Assembly: GCF_020723905.1 (NCBI RefSeq)
Contig: NZ_DYHZ01000001.1
Span: 578,484 to 642,483, forward strand
Length of the DNA stretch: 64,000 nucleotides
Origin: Anaerolinea thermophila
Lineage (GTDB): Bacteria > Chloroflexota > Anaerolineae > Anaerolineales > Anaerolineaceae
Direction: 5' to 3'
The notes under the pieces are model-generated. The model was not told where the DNA came from and made no database searches. It saw only the letters and a list, made by a program, of their open reading frames with translations. The stretch's first letter is position 1; the number at the start of each line of letters is the position of its first letter. A program made the translations under genes and the position numbers. This document shows positions 1 through 7,612 of this stretch, in pieces.

Positions 1-67
1 CCGGCAGGATTCGAACCTGCGACCAAGCGGTTATGAGCCGCGCGCTCTGCCGCTGAGCTACGGGCCC
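1..67 (-). tRNA. tRNA with anticodon CAU (probably Ile2, possibly elongator Met), 3' end cut off by window edge
   Basis: On the minus strand an acceptor 5' arm (GGGCCCG), D stem GCTC/GAGC, anticodon loop CTCATAA, and a T arm with TTCGAAT between GCAGG and CCTGC are all visible. The last few acceptor bases lie outside the window before position 1. The anticodon is CAU. The anticodon 3' stem and variable region (CCGCTTGGTCGC) resemble bacterial tRNA-Ile2, whose C34 is converted to lysidine by TilS, more than elongator Met. The three G-C pairs typical of initiator tRNA and its mismatched first pair are absent. The Ile2/Met choice is an inference from similarity. Confidence 0.93.
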
Positions 68-172
68 CCCCGTACACTCATCCCAATTATAACAGAATCC
101 TGAGACCTTTTTTCAGGTTTCGAGTAGAATGGAAAAAAAACCTGGGCTGTGCGGGTCTGGAAAGGAGGAAAA

Positions 173-421
173 ATGTCCCTGTTTTTGCTGGACGATACCC
201 TTAGATTGACCGTGTTCTACGACCGCTCTTCAGAAGAAGGGGCAATCTGTCTGTACTTTGAGGAAGAAAGCCCTGTTTTGTTTCAGGGTACCGAAACCCG
301 GCTTCTCCTCAGCCCGGCACAGGCAAAAGCCCTGGCGCAGGCTTTACTGGAAGCCTTGCAGGAACGCGAGAAGAATCTTTCATCCACCCTTCAGGAGGTT
401 CTCCATGAGCACCATCCATGA
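173..421 (+). CDS. Small hypothetical protein coupled to the downstream nitroreductase
   Basis: An 82-residue acidic protein that I do not recognise. The ATG at 173 is preferred over an ATG at 149 because a strong ribosome binding site (AAAGGAGG, 161-168) sits just upstream. The first half reads as short beta strands (SLFLLDDTLRLTVFYD), and the second half, from SPAQAKALAQALLEAL to the end, as one amphipathic helix. Its stop overlaps the start of the next gene by 17 bases, so the pair is probably translated together. No cysteine cluster, signal peptide or membrane segment is visible. Real on the basis of the ribosome binding site and coupling; function unknown. Confidence 0.7.
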   Translation: MSLFLLDDTLRLTVFYDRSSEEGAICLYFEEESPVLFQGTETRLLLSPAQAKALAQALLEALQEREKNLSSTLQEVLHEHHP

Positions 422-983
422 CCTGATTCGCAAAAATCGCAGTTACCGCCGTTTTTACCAGCAGGAGGCAATCTCCATGGAAACCCTGCGTGACCTGGTG
501 GATCTGGCGCGTCTGTCTCCCAGCGCCGCAAATCGCCAGCCTCTCCGTTACTTTCTTTCGTGCGATCCTGAAACCAATGCCAGAATTTTCCCCACTCTGG
601 CATGGGCGGGATATTTGCACGACTGGCAGGGTCCAGAGGAGGGAGAACGCCCTTCGGCTTATATAGTCATTTTGCTGGACACCGAGATCAGCAAGAATGC
701 CGGTTGCGATCATGGAATTGCCGCCCAGAGCATCCTGCTGGGCGCCACCGAACGCGGATTGGGCGGGTGCATCATTGCTTCGATTCAGCGAGACGCCCTG
801 CGCGCCGCTCTGAACATTGATCCCCGCTACGACATTCTGCTCGTACTGGCACTGGGTAAACCCAAAGAGACAGTGGTGATTGAGCCTCTTCCACCCGACG
901 GCGATATCCGCTACTGGCGTACCCCCGATGGCGTGCATCACGTCCCCAAACGCTCACTGGATGATCTGATTCTCAACCGTTGA
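405..983 (+). CDS. Nitroreductase family protein
   Basis: A 192-residue FMN-dependent nitroreductase-fold protein. The start ATG at 405 follows TCAGGAGGTT; the frame is open further upstream but without a ribosome binding site. Visible family features are the N-terminal RKNRSYRRFYQQ (FMN phosphate-binding basic patch), ARLSPSAANRQPLRYF (the SPSaxNxQPW-like flavin contact), and IAAQSILLGATERGLGGCII (family helix plus glycine-rich turn), followed by LALGKPKE near the C-terminus. Members reduce nitro groups, quinones or other electrophiles with NAD(P)H. The actual substrate cannot be read from sequence. It overlaps the small acidic gene before it, suggesting a two-gene unit. Confidence 0.9.
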   Translation: MSTIHDLIRKNRSYRRFYQQEAISMETLRDLVDLARLSPSAANRQPLRYFLSCDPETNARIFPTLAWAGYLHDWQGPEEGERPSAYIVILLDTEISKNAGCDHGIAAQSILLGATERGLGGCIIASIQRDALRAALNIDPRYDILLVLALGKPKETVVIEPLPPDGDIRYWRTPDGVHHVPKRSLDDLILNR

Positions 984-1104
984 CCCTTTCACCGGCTGGT
1001 TCGTCCAACTGCGCCTCTGAAATCTGAACTATCACTGGCAGGCAGGGCATTTTTATCCCGGTTGTATCTTTCCCAGCCATTCCTCTCTTCTCTGTTCAAA
1101 TGGC

Positions 1105-1142
1105 TGTTACCGGTAACAATTTTCTGAAAATACCGATATAAT
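1105..1142 (+). promoter_or_regulatory. Promoter with LacI/GntR-like palindromic operator
   Basis: A perfect 14-bp palindrome TGTTACCGGTAACA occupies 1105-1118, directly followed by a consensus -10 TATAAT at 1137-1142. With 17-bp spacing the -35 would lie at 1114-1119, inside the palindrome. A central CpG dyad of this type is the hallmark of LacI-family operators, and the core matches the known operator of the enterobacterial gluconate repressor GntR. The position over the -35 implies repression of the aldo-keto reductase gene starting at 1176. The regulator is not in the window. Confidence 0.7.
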
Positions 1143-1175
1143 CCATTCAACAAAGGAACTTTCAGGAGGTGAATC

Positions 1176-2159
1176 ATGCAATACCGTCCGTTAGGTCGTA
1201 CAGGGTGGAATGTTTCCGCCATCAGTTTTGGTGCGTGGGCAATTGGCGGTACCTGGGGACCCGTGCAGGATGAAGAGTCCATTGCCGCACTGCACCGTGC
1301 GATAGATATGGGGGTCAATTTCATTGACACCGCCGATGTGTACGGGGATGGGCGTTCGGAACGGCTCATCGCGCAGGTGAAAAAATCCCGCAAGGAAGAG
1401 ATCATCGTGGCTACCAAAGCCGGGCGGCGCCTTAATCCCCATACCGCTGAGGGCTACAACCGCCAAAACCTTACCGCTTTTGTTGAGCGCAGCCTCAAAA
1501 ACCTTGAAGTTGAAGCACTGGATCTACTCCAACTGCACTGCCCGCCCACGCCGGTTTATTACATGCCCGAGGTTTTCGGCGTTCTGGACGATCTGGTGGC
1601 GGCGGGGAAGATTCGGTACTACGGCGTCAGCGTGGAAAAAGTGGAAGAGGCACTCAAAGCCATTGAATATCCCAATGTGCAAAGCGTGCAGATCATCTTC
1701 AACATCTTCCGCATGCGCCCCGCCGACCTGTTTTTCCGCGAAGCCGCCCGCCGGCAGGTGGGCATTATTGCCCGCGTTCCACTGGCATCGGGTTTGCTCA
1801 CCGGGAAGATTACCCGCGAGACGCAATTCAGCCCCGATGATCACCGTGCCTTCAACCGTCAGGGAGAAGCCTTTGATCGTGGTGAGACCTTCTCTGGCGT
1901 GGATCTGGAGATTGCCCTGCAGGCGGTCGAAGAACTGCGCCCGCTGGTTCCCCCCGGGATGACCATGACCCAGTTTGCCCTGCGCTGGATTCTCATGTTC
2001 CCCGAGGTCACCTGTGCCATCCCCGGCGCCAAACGTCCCTCGCAGGCAGAAGAAAACTTCAGCGCCGCCGACCTTCCACCGCTTTCCGAAGAAACCATGC
2101 AGAAAGTCAAAGCCATCTATGAGGCGCGCATCAAACCTCTGGTGCACCACTACTGGTAA
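1176..2159 (+). CDS. Aldo-keto reductase
   Basis: A 327-residue (beta/alpha)8-barrel NAD(P)H oxidoreductase. The classic tetrad is visible: Asp51 and Tyr56 (DTADVYGDG), Lys81 (ATKAG) and His121 (LLQLHCPP). The C-terminal half has the NADPH-binding stretches seen in the family (WILMFPEVTCAIPGAK). Start follows TCAGGAGGTGA. It is transcribed from its own TATAAT promoter over which sits a LacI/GntR-like palindrome, so it may respond to a sugar or sugar acid; that is inference. A metallopeptidase gene begins nine bases after its stop and is probably cotranscribed. The family includes plant auxin-induced-type reductases and ion-channel beta-like proteins; substrate unknown. Confidence 0.93.
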   Translation: MQYRPLGRTGWNVSAISFGAWAIGGTWGPVQDEESIAALHRAIDMGVNFIDTADVYGDGRSERLIAQVKKSRKEEIIVATKAGRRLNPHTAEGYNRQNLTAFVERSLKNLEVEALDLLQLHCPPTPVYYMPEVFGVLDDLVAAGKIRYYGVSVEKVEEALKAIEYPNVQSVQIIFNIFRMRPADLFFREAARRQVGIIARVPLASGLLTGKITRETQFSPDDHRAFNRQGEAFDRGETFSGVDLEIALQAVEELRPLVPPGMTMTQFALRWILMFPEVTCAIPGAKRPSQAEENFSAADLPPLSEETMQKVKAIYEARIKPLVHHYW

Positions 2160-2168
2160 AATGGAGGC

Positions 2169-3680
2169 ATGCGCCGACGTTTGACAGAGATCCAGAGGGA
2201 CATCCTTACACTGTTTATTGCCTTTATTCTCACCCTTGCAGGGGCGTGTGCGCCTTCCCCAACCCCGCCATCGTCAGAAACCGCCACGCCCCTGCCATCA
2301 CCCACCTTCCCCCCTTCCCCCACCCCTACCCTCGCACCCACATCCACCCCGGAAACTCCTGCGCCCATCCGTCCGCGCTACACCCTGACGGCAATACTCA
2401 ACTACCCTCTGCACAGCCTGAACGTTCAGGAACGCATTACCTATATCCATACCGCCGAAGAAACCCTGGACGAAGTCTGGCTGGTAGTAGATGCCCTGCT
2501 CTATCCCGGCGCGTTTGAAATGGACTCTCTGCAAAGCATCCGTGGACCGGCGCTGACGAACATCCGCCAGGAACGCACCTGGATCAAAGCCGAACTGGAC
2601 TCACCCCTGCGGAAGGGAGAAACCCTGGAACTGGACCTGACCTACCGGCTGAGCCTGCCGGCCCGGGTTGCACAGGAAGGGTTGCGCCCGCAGGTTTTTG
2701 GGTGGTCAGAACGGCAAACCAATCTGGTGGACTGGTACGCCTACCTGCCGCCTTACATTCCCGGGCAGGGATGGCTGGCGCATCCGCCGGGGTATTACGG
2801 GGAGCATCAGGTTTATGAATGGAGCGACTTCAAGGTCAATCTGCAGATCACCGGGGAACCTGAGAATCTCACCATTGCCGCCAGCGCACCCGAAAGCCGG
2901 CAGGGGGAATGGCGCCAGTACTTTCTGGAAGGCGCACGCACCTTTGCTCTCTCCCTTAGCCCATCCTTTGTGCACACCACCCGGCAGGCAGGCGCAGTGA
3001 CTCTTCACAGTTATGCCTTTCCCTATCACAAAACGGCCGGGGAACGGGTATTGAACACCGCCGCCCAAGCCCTGGACCTGTACTCCCGTCTGTTTTCCCC
3101 ATATCCACACGAACACCTTGCCGTGGTAGAAGCCGATTTTCTGGATGGGATGGAGTACGACGGGTTGTTTTTCCTCAGTTATGGCTTTTACAATCTGGAT
3201 AATGGCACACCGGCGCAGTATCTGGTGGCGTTAACCGCCCACGAAACCGCACATCAATGGTTTTACGGGGTGGTCGGGAACGATCAGGCACTTCAGCCCT
3301 GGCTGGACGAGGCATTGTGCACCTATGCCGAAAAACTCTACTACGAAACCTACGCTCCCGAAGCGTTAACATGGTGGTGGGAAGCGCGGGTCAACTACTA
3401 CCAGCCCCGCGGTTATGTGGACGACAGCATTTACAATCCGCACGGTGAAGCCCAACCCTACCGCGCCTATCGCGATGCCGTGTACCTCAATGGAGCCGTT
3501 TTCCTCGAAGAACTACGAAAGCAAATAGGAGACGAAGCCTTTTTTGACTTTTTGCGAATGTACGTCAACGAAAATCGAGGCAAAATTGCCAGCGCGCAGG
3601 ATTTCTTCCGCATCTTACGCCAGACCACCCGGGCACCGCTTCAACCCCTGCTGGAACGTTTCTTTCAGAATGTTCCGTAA
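2169..3680 (+). CDS. Secreted M1-like (gluzincin) metallopeptidase lipoprotein
   Basis: A 503-residue protein with a lipoprotein signal: hydrophobic segment then lipobox LAGAC at about residues 23-27, followed by a 40-residue Pro/Ser/Thr linker. The catalytic domain shows HETAH (zinc site), with the third ligand Glu in DEALCTYAE after an 18-residue spacer, the HExxH-x18-E pattern of gluzincins (M1 family). An upstream DGMEYDG resembles the aminopeptidase exopeptidase motif GxMEN but lacks the canonical Asn, so specificity may differ from true aminopeptidases. The N-terminal domain resembles the M1 beta-sandwich. Starts with a GGAGG site nine bases after the aldo-keto reductase stop. Probably anchored on the outer face of the cytoplasmic membrane. 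Confidence 0.88.
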   Translation: MRRRLTEIQRDILTLFIAFILTLAGACAPSPTPPSSETATPLPSPTFPPSPTPTLAPTSTPETPAPIRPRYTLTAILNYPLHSLNVQERITYIHTAEETLDEVWLVVDALLYPGAFEMDSLQSIRGPALTNIRQERTWIKAELDSPLRKGETLELDLTYRLSLPARVAQEGLRPQVFGWSERQTNLVDWYAYLPPYIPGQGWLAHPPGYYGEHQVYEWSDFKVNLQITGEPENLTIAASAPESRQGEWRQYFLEGARTFALSLSPSFVHTTRQAGAVTLHSYAFPYHKTAGERVLNTAAQALDLYSRLFSPYPHEHLAVVEADFLDGMEYDGLFFLSYGFYNLDNGTPAQYLVALTAHETAHQWFYGVVGNDQALQPWLDEALCTYAEKLYYETYAPEALTWWWEARVNYYQPRGYVDDSIYNPHGEAQPYRAYRDAVYLNGAVFLEELRKQIGDEAFFDFLRMYVNENRGKIASAQDFFRILRQTTRAPLQPLLERFFQNVP

Positions 3681-3737
3681 CGAAATTGCAATGTTCTTGT
3701 TAGGTATTTGTAAGGAACATTTCAAAATATTTGTGTG

Positions 3738-3743
3738 TATAAT
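3738..3743 (+). promoter_or_regulatory. Putative -10 element of the Flp pilin gene
   Basis: A perfect TATAAT lies 55 bases upstream of the pilin ATG, in an AT-rich stretch that follows the metallopeptidase stop. No good -35 is apparent at 17 bp (GAACAT). Confidence 0.5.
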
Positions 3744-3798
3744 ATAGGCAGAATTCCGAAAGGGATTTACACACTATTTTTTCATAAGGAGTTGTTCT

Positions 3799-3945
3799 AT
3801 GTTATTCGCCGCTAAAGAAAAAGGTCAAGGTCTGGTAGAGTACGCGCTGATTCTGGTGCTCGTGGCCGTCGTCGTGATCGTCATCCTCGCCCTCCTGGGC
3901 CCCGCCATCGGCAACATCTTCAGCAACATCGTCAACCGCATCTAG
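3799..3945 (+). CDS. Flp/Fap-type class IVb pilin (48 residues)
   Basis: A very short gene preceded by AAGGAG. The product begins MLFAAKEKGQGLVEYALILV, a basic leader ending in Gly, then QGLVEY. This matches the class IVb prepilin cleavage signature G/XXXXEY cut by a TadV-type prepilin peptidase, with Glu at position +5. A single long hydrophobic helix (about residues 12-34) and a short polar tail (PAIGNIFSNIVNRI) complete the usual Flp layout. It is flanked by its own -10 box and a hairpin terminator, so it appears monocistronic. No tad/cpa assembly genes occur in the window; they must be elsewhere. Pilins of this kind are usually highly expressed. Confidence 0.92.
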   Translation: MLFAAKEKGQGLVEYALILVLVAVVVIVILALLGPAIGNIFSNIVNRI

Positions 3946-3970
3946 TCTTCACGGATTGCATCCACGGAAT

Positions 3971-4000
3971 GGGCGCCCGCAAGGGCGCTCATTTGTTTTA
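3971..4000 (+). terminator. Hairpin terminator after the Flp pilin gene
   Basis: An 8-bp GC-rich stem (GGGCGCCC / GGGCGCTC, one G-U pair) with a GCAA tetraloop at 3971-3990, followed by an imperfect T tract (ATTTGTTTTA). Confidence 0.8.
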
Positions 4001-4016
4001 AGGTATACTCAGGGAA

Positions 4017-4436
4017 GTGAACGAAAACCGCACGCTCATTTCTATCCCCCCGGAAGAACTCCGTTTTACAGCCATTCGCGCCACCGGACCCGGTGGACAA
4101 AACGTCAACAAAGTCAGCACCGCAGTGCAACTTCACTTTGACGTCTTGCGCTCGAGAGCCCTTCCCGCCGATGTGAAAGAACGGCTGGTTCAGATTGCCG
4201 GGAAGCGAATCAACGAACATGGGGTGCTCATCCTTGATGCGCGGGCTTACCGTTCTCAGGAACAGAATCGCGCCGATGCCCTGCGGCGCCTATATGCACT
4301 GATCGAGAAAGCCATGCAGGTACCCAAAGTGCGCAAAAAGACGCAACCCTCCGGTGGAGGCAGGGCAAGAGAGAAACGCCATCTTGCCGAGAAGAAACGC
4401 ATGCGCCGTCTGAACCTTTCCGAGTGGGAGGAATAG
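4017..4436 (+). CDS. arfB: ArfB/YaeJ-like peptidyl-tRNA hydrolase (ribosome rescue factor)
   Basis: A 139-residue protein with the class I release factor domain but no codon-recognition domains. GPGGQNVNKVSTAVQL holds the catalytic GGQ that hydrolyses peptidyl-tRNA in the ribosomal A site. The C-terminus is a Lys/Arg-rich tail (RKKTQPSGGGRAREKRHLAEKKRMRRL) as in ArfB, where it probes the empty mRNA channel of stalled ribosomes. Length matches E. coli ArfB (about 140). The start is a GTG at 4017 with no clear ribosome binding site; a TATACT at 4004-4009 would put the transcription start at or next to the GTG, so the message may be leaderless. The role is inferred from the family. Confidence 0.9.
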   Translation: MNENRTLISIPPEELRFTAIRATGPGGQNVNKVSTAVQLHFDVLRSRALPADVKERLVQIAGKRINEHGVLILDARAYRSQEQNRADALRRLYALIEKAMQVPKVRKKTQPSGGGRAREKRHLAEKKRMRRLNLSEWEE

Positions 4437-4529
4437 CACTCATCGCATGAACCTGTGGACATGGAAACAGAGACTCACCACTCTGCGCCAGAATAAGCGC
4501 TTTTGACACTGGATGCCTGCCAGTGGTAG

Positions 4530-4730
4530 AACAAGACTTCCCACCCCCTGATCGGGCTTCTTCCTGACCATTGCCTGATTGCTTCGCTCAACCGCGGCAG
4601 CCAGACCCTCGTACCGCACGGAAACACCACCCTGCAAGCCGGAGATGTGCTGGTGGTAACCTCTCAAAAGGCATCCCGAGAGGCACTGGAACGCTTTTTT
4701 GCCACCGGCGAATTTATCAGAGATTTATAA
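4530..4730 (+). pseudogene. Remnant of a protein C-terminus with a TrkA-C (RCK_C) domain
   Basis: An open stretch without a start codon, bounded upstream by a TAG, translates to about 66 residues that contain a recognisable TrkA-C core: LPDHCLIASLNRG, then TLVPHGNTTLQAGDVLVVTS, ending FFATGEFIRDL and TAA. This is the usual C-terminal regulatory domain of potassium-uptake proteins, CLC-type channels or transporters. Nothing upstream continues the protein. A 19-codon ORF with a normal ATG (4447-4506) lies just before it in another frame and could be a scrap of the same gene. I read it as the tail of a gene lost by deletion. Confidence 0.72.
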
Positions 4731-4748
4731 GAATTTCCATCTCCCCTC

Positions 4749-4776
4749 TTGACTTTCCTCATAAAACTGGTAAGAT
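4749..4776 (+). promoter_or_regulatory. SigA-type promoter of groESL
   Basis: TTGACT (4749-4754), 16-bp spacer, TAAGAT (4771-4776). Transcription would start around 4783, immediately before the CIRCE element. Confidence 0.75.
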
Positions 4777-4788
4777 AAACGGCGAAAT

Positions 4789-4815
4789 TTAGCACTCTAA
4801 ATATTAGATTGCTAA
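4789..4815 (+). promoter_or_regulatory. CIRCE operator (HrcA binding site)
   Basis: TTAGCACTC (4789-4797), nine-base spacer, GATTGCTAA (4807-4815). The consensus is TTAGCACTC-N9-GAGTGCTAA, so only one arm position differs and spacing is exact. It lies between the groESL promoter and groES, the standard location, implying HrcA repression relieved by heat shock. hrcA itself is not in the window. Confidence 0.93.
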
Positions 4816-4864
4816 TTTTTTTGAGACTAAATTCGATCCAAAATCCTGAAGCAGGAGGAATCCA

Positions 4865-5158
4865 ATGGCTATCAATCTTAAACCCCTCGGAAGCCGTGTC
4901 GTAGTCGAACCCATCGAAAGCGAAGACGTCACGCCGGGCGGTATCGTTCTGCCTGAAACCGCCAAAGAAAAACCCCAGAAGGGCAAGGTGCTCTCAGTTG
5001 GTCCTGGTGACCGCGATGACAAAGGCAATCGCATCTCCATGGACGTGAAAGTGGGCGATGTTGTGCTCTTCGCCAAATACGCCGGCACCGAAATCAAGGT
5101 TGACGGCAAGAAACTGCTCATCCTGCGCGAAAGCGACTTGCTCGCAATCGTGGAGTAA
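4865..5158 (+). CDS. groES: Co-chaperonin GroES
   Basis: A 97-residue Hsp10. Start follows GCAGGAGG. Conserved features: [12 protein letters not shown] at the N-terminus, the mobile loop region around [29 protein letters not shown], and [34 protein letters not shown] at the C-terminus. It forms the heptameric lid on GroEL and opens the folding cage cycle. First gene of the groES-groEL operon, behind a SigA promoter and a CIRCE operator; groEL follows after 39 bases. Confidence 0.98.
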   Translation: MAINLKPLGSRVVVEPIESEDVTPGGIVLPETAKEKPQKGKVLSVGPGDRDDKGNRISMDVKVGDVVLFAKYAGTEIKVDGKKLLILRESDLLAIVE

Positions 5159-5197
5159 TTCATTCTAAATCACACCCCAAAAAAGGAGAGTTGAACA

Positions 5198-6829
5198 ATG
5201 GCAGCCAAACAACTGGTCTTCGCTGAAGAAGCCCGCCGAAAACTCAAGAACGGCGTTGATATCGTGGCGAATGCTGTTGCCACCACCCTGGGTCCCAAAG
5301 GACGCAACGTGGCAGTCGATCGCAAGTTCGGTTCCCCCACTATCACCCATGATGGCGTGACCGTGGCGAAGGAAATTGAACTGCAGGACCCCTTCGAGAA
5401 CATGGGCGCGCAACTGCTCAAAGAAGCCGCCACCAAGACCAACGACATCGCCGGTGACGGCACCACCACCTCGACCGTGCTGGCTCACGCCATCGTTACC
5501 GAGGGTCTGAAGAACCTTGCCGCTGGCTCCAACCCGATGCTGCTCAAGCGCGGTATCGAAACCGCCGCCAAAGCGGTTGCCAAAGCCATCACCGAAATGG
5601 CGATTGACGTCACCACCAAGGATGACATCGCCAACGTTGCCACCATCTCTGCGCAGGACCGCCAGATTGGCGAACTGATCGCCGAGGTCATGGACAAAGT
5701 CGGGAAAGACGGCGTCATCACCGTGGAAGAGAGCAAGGGCCTCGAATTCGAAAAGGATTACGTCGAGGGTATGCAGTTCGACCGCGGCTACATCTCGCCC
5801 TACTTCATCACCGACTCCGAACACATGGAAGCGGTCATTCACGAGCCTTACATCCTGATCCACGACAAGAAGATCTCCGCCGCTGCGGATATCGTCCCGA
5901 TCCTCGAAAAACTGGTGCAGATTGGCAAACGCGATCTGGTCATCATCGCCGAGGATGTGGACGGTGAAGCCCTGGCGACCCTGGTGCTGAACAAACTGCG
6001 CGGCATGCTCAACGTGCTGGCTGTCAAAGCCCCCGGCTTCGGTGATCGCCGCAAAGCCATGCTTCAGGATATTGCCATCCTGACCGGCGGCGTGGTCATC
6101 TCGGAAGAGACGGGCCGCAAACTGGAGACTGCTGTGATTGCCGACCTCGGTCGTGCCGAGAAGGTGGTTGCCGATAAAGACAACACCACCATCGTGGGCG
6201 GCAAGGGCGATGAAAAAGCCATCAAGGGCCGCATCGAGCAGATCCGCGTTGAAATCGAGAAGACCACTTCCGATTACGACCGCGAGAAACTGCAGGAACG
6301 TCTGGCAAAACTGGCGGGTGGCGTTGCCATCATCCGCGTAGGTGCCGCGACCGAAACTGAAATGAAAGAAAAGAAGCACCGCGTTGAGGACGCTCTCTCT
6401 GCGACCCGCGCGGCGGTGGAAGAAGGCATCGTGCCCGGCGGCGGTGTGGCGCTGCTCAACGCCATGAAGGCTCTGGATGGTCTGAAGATGGACCTCGAAG
6501 ATGAGCAAATCGGCGTTAACATCGTGCGCAAGGCGCTGGAAGTGCCCATGCGCAAGATCGCCGAGAACGCCGGGAAAGACGGCTCGGTGGTGGTGGAGAA
6601 CGTCCGCCAGCGCCAGAAAGCCGAGAACAACCCCAACATCGGCTACGATGTCATCACCGATCAGTACGTTGACATGATCAAGGACGGTGTCATCGATCCT
6701 GCCAAGGTCACCCGCGGCGCACTGGAGAACGCGGCTTCGATCGCGGCGATGATCCTGACCACCGAAGCCCTGATCACCGACGTGCCGGAGAAGGAAAAAC
6801 CCGCAACTCCGCCGATGCCGGAATACTAA
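5198..6829 (+). CDS. groEL: Chaperonin GroEL
   Basis: A 543-residue Hsp60, the usual length. Nucleotide-binding elements are present: [21 protein letters not shown] and [15 protein letters not shown] (with the catalytic Asp of the GDGTT motif), plus [15 protein letters not shown] near the C-terminal equatorial domain. The C-terminus ends in [11 protein letters not shown] instead of the GGM-rich tail of E. coli GroEL; several phyla have such variants. Start follows AAAAAGGAGAG. Second gene of the CIRCE-controlled operon, closed by a strong hairpin terminator 20 bases after the stop. Confidence 0.98.
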   Translation: MAAKQLVFAEEARRKLKNGVDIVANAVATTLGPKGRNVAVDRKFGSPTITHDGVTVAKEIELQDPFENMGAQLLKEAATKTNDIAGDGTTTSTVLAHAIVTEGLKNLAAGSNPMLLKRGIETAAKAVAKAITEMAIDVTTKDDIANVATISAQDRQIGELIAEVMDKVGKDGVITVEESKGLEFEKDYVEGMQFDRGYISPYFITDSEHMEAVIHEPYILIHDKKISAAADIVPILEKLVQIGKRDLVIIAEDVDGEALATLVLNKLRGMLNVLAVKAPGFGDRRKAMLQDIAILTGGVVISEETGRKLETAVIADLGRAEKVVADKDNTTIVGGKGDEKAIKGRIEQIRVEIEKTTSDYDREKLQERLAKLAGGVAIIRVGAATETEMKEKKHRVEDALSATRAAVEEGIVPGGGVALLNAMKALDGLKMDLEDEQIGVNIVRKALEVPMRKIAENAGKDGSVVVENVRQRQKAENNPNIGYDVITDQYVDMIKDGVIDPAKVTRGALENAASIAAMILTTEALITDVPEKEKPATPPMPEY

Positions 6830-6849
6830 ACCGCCAGGCTGATCCAGTC

Positions 6850-6885
6850 ACAGGGTGCGTCTGAAAAGACGCACCCTGTTTTTTT
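6850..6885 (+). terminator. Intrinsic terminator of groESL
   Basis: Perfect 13-bp stem (6850-6862 / 6867-6879) with a GAAA tetraloop and a seven-T run. Textbook rho-independent terminator. Confidence 0.95.
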
Positions 6886-6900
6886 CAGTACGTTTTCCGT

Positions 6901-7612
6901 TCAGAGCATTGACTCAGGCGGCAGGAAACCGTATTTCTGCAAAATTTGCTGACCTTCATCTGAGAGGACAAACTCCACAAAAGCCCGGGCTTCGTCGCCG
7001 TGCAGGGTAGATTTCAACACCGCAATGGGATACACCGCTTCCACATTGACCGCGTCAGGGATGAGCACCAGTTGAATCTGCCCTTCAGCGCTTCTTCCAT
7101 CAGTGAGAAACACCATCCCGGCATCTCCTTCGCCCAGCATGACTTTATTCACCACCCCCTTGACAGTACACCTCGTTTTGATACACCTTCTCTATTAAAA
7201 TTAGACGCACCCCCAGTCTGGCAAGATCCCGCCTGGTCTTAATGCCCTGCGGATTGTCCCTGGGGACGATAATGACCGGGCGATTTCTGGCAAACACTTT
7301 TACGGCGTCTTTCTCAATCAAGCCCTGTGCTACGGCGTCCTCGATGAATTTTGGCGCGGCAGAAGAAAAGACATCCGCCGGTGCCCCCTGAGCAATCTGC
7401 TGAAACAGGGTAGAGGCATTGGCAAAGTTCAGGTTAACCCGAACCCCCGCATGTTGTTGTTCAAAGGTCTATCCGCTTTCGGTGAAGGCTTCTGTCAGCG
7501 AACCTGCCGCAAACACCACCAGTTCAACCGGTTGAGAGGGGGAAGGCGCCCCCGTCACGGCTTGACAACCGCTCAATACAAATCCCAGCAAAAGCCCTTT
7601 CAGCGTTTTCAT
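6901..7612 (-). pseudogene. modA: modA: molybdate ABC transporter substrate-binding protein, broken
   Basis: On the minus strand the ATG at 7612 starts a lipoprotein precursor (MKTLKGLLLGFVLSGCQA) that continues VELVVFAAGSLTEAFTESG, the canonical ModA N-terminus. There the frame meets TAG (7469-7471). The same frame then resumes as TFEQQHAGVRVNLNFANAST and APADVFSSAAPKFI, on to RPVIIVPRDNPQGIKTRRDL, clear ModA sequence. Near 7195 a stretch of several tens of residues expected in ModA is missing. Near 7168 a one-base change shifts the frame, and the conserved C-terminus (VVNKVMLGEGDAGMVFLTD, to GQQILQKYGFLPP) follows in another frame. Three independent lesions make a functional product very unlikely. 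No modBC genes follow. Confidence 0.88.

Noticed and set aside
5165-6508. 447-codon open frame antisense to groEL, and similar long antisense frames (for example 28062-29486 opposite feoB)
   Set aside because: They arise from biased codon use in strongly conserved genes on the other strand; low-complexity His/Gln/Gly-rich translations, no ribosome binding sites and no family features.
7469-7471. Amber recoding (pyrrolysine-type) to explain the modA stop
   Set aside because: The same gene also has a frameshift and an internal deletion, so decay is the simpler reading; several ordinary genes in the window also end in TAG.
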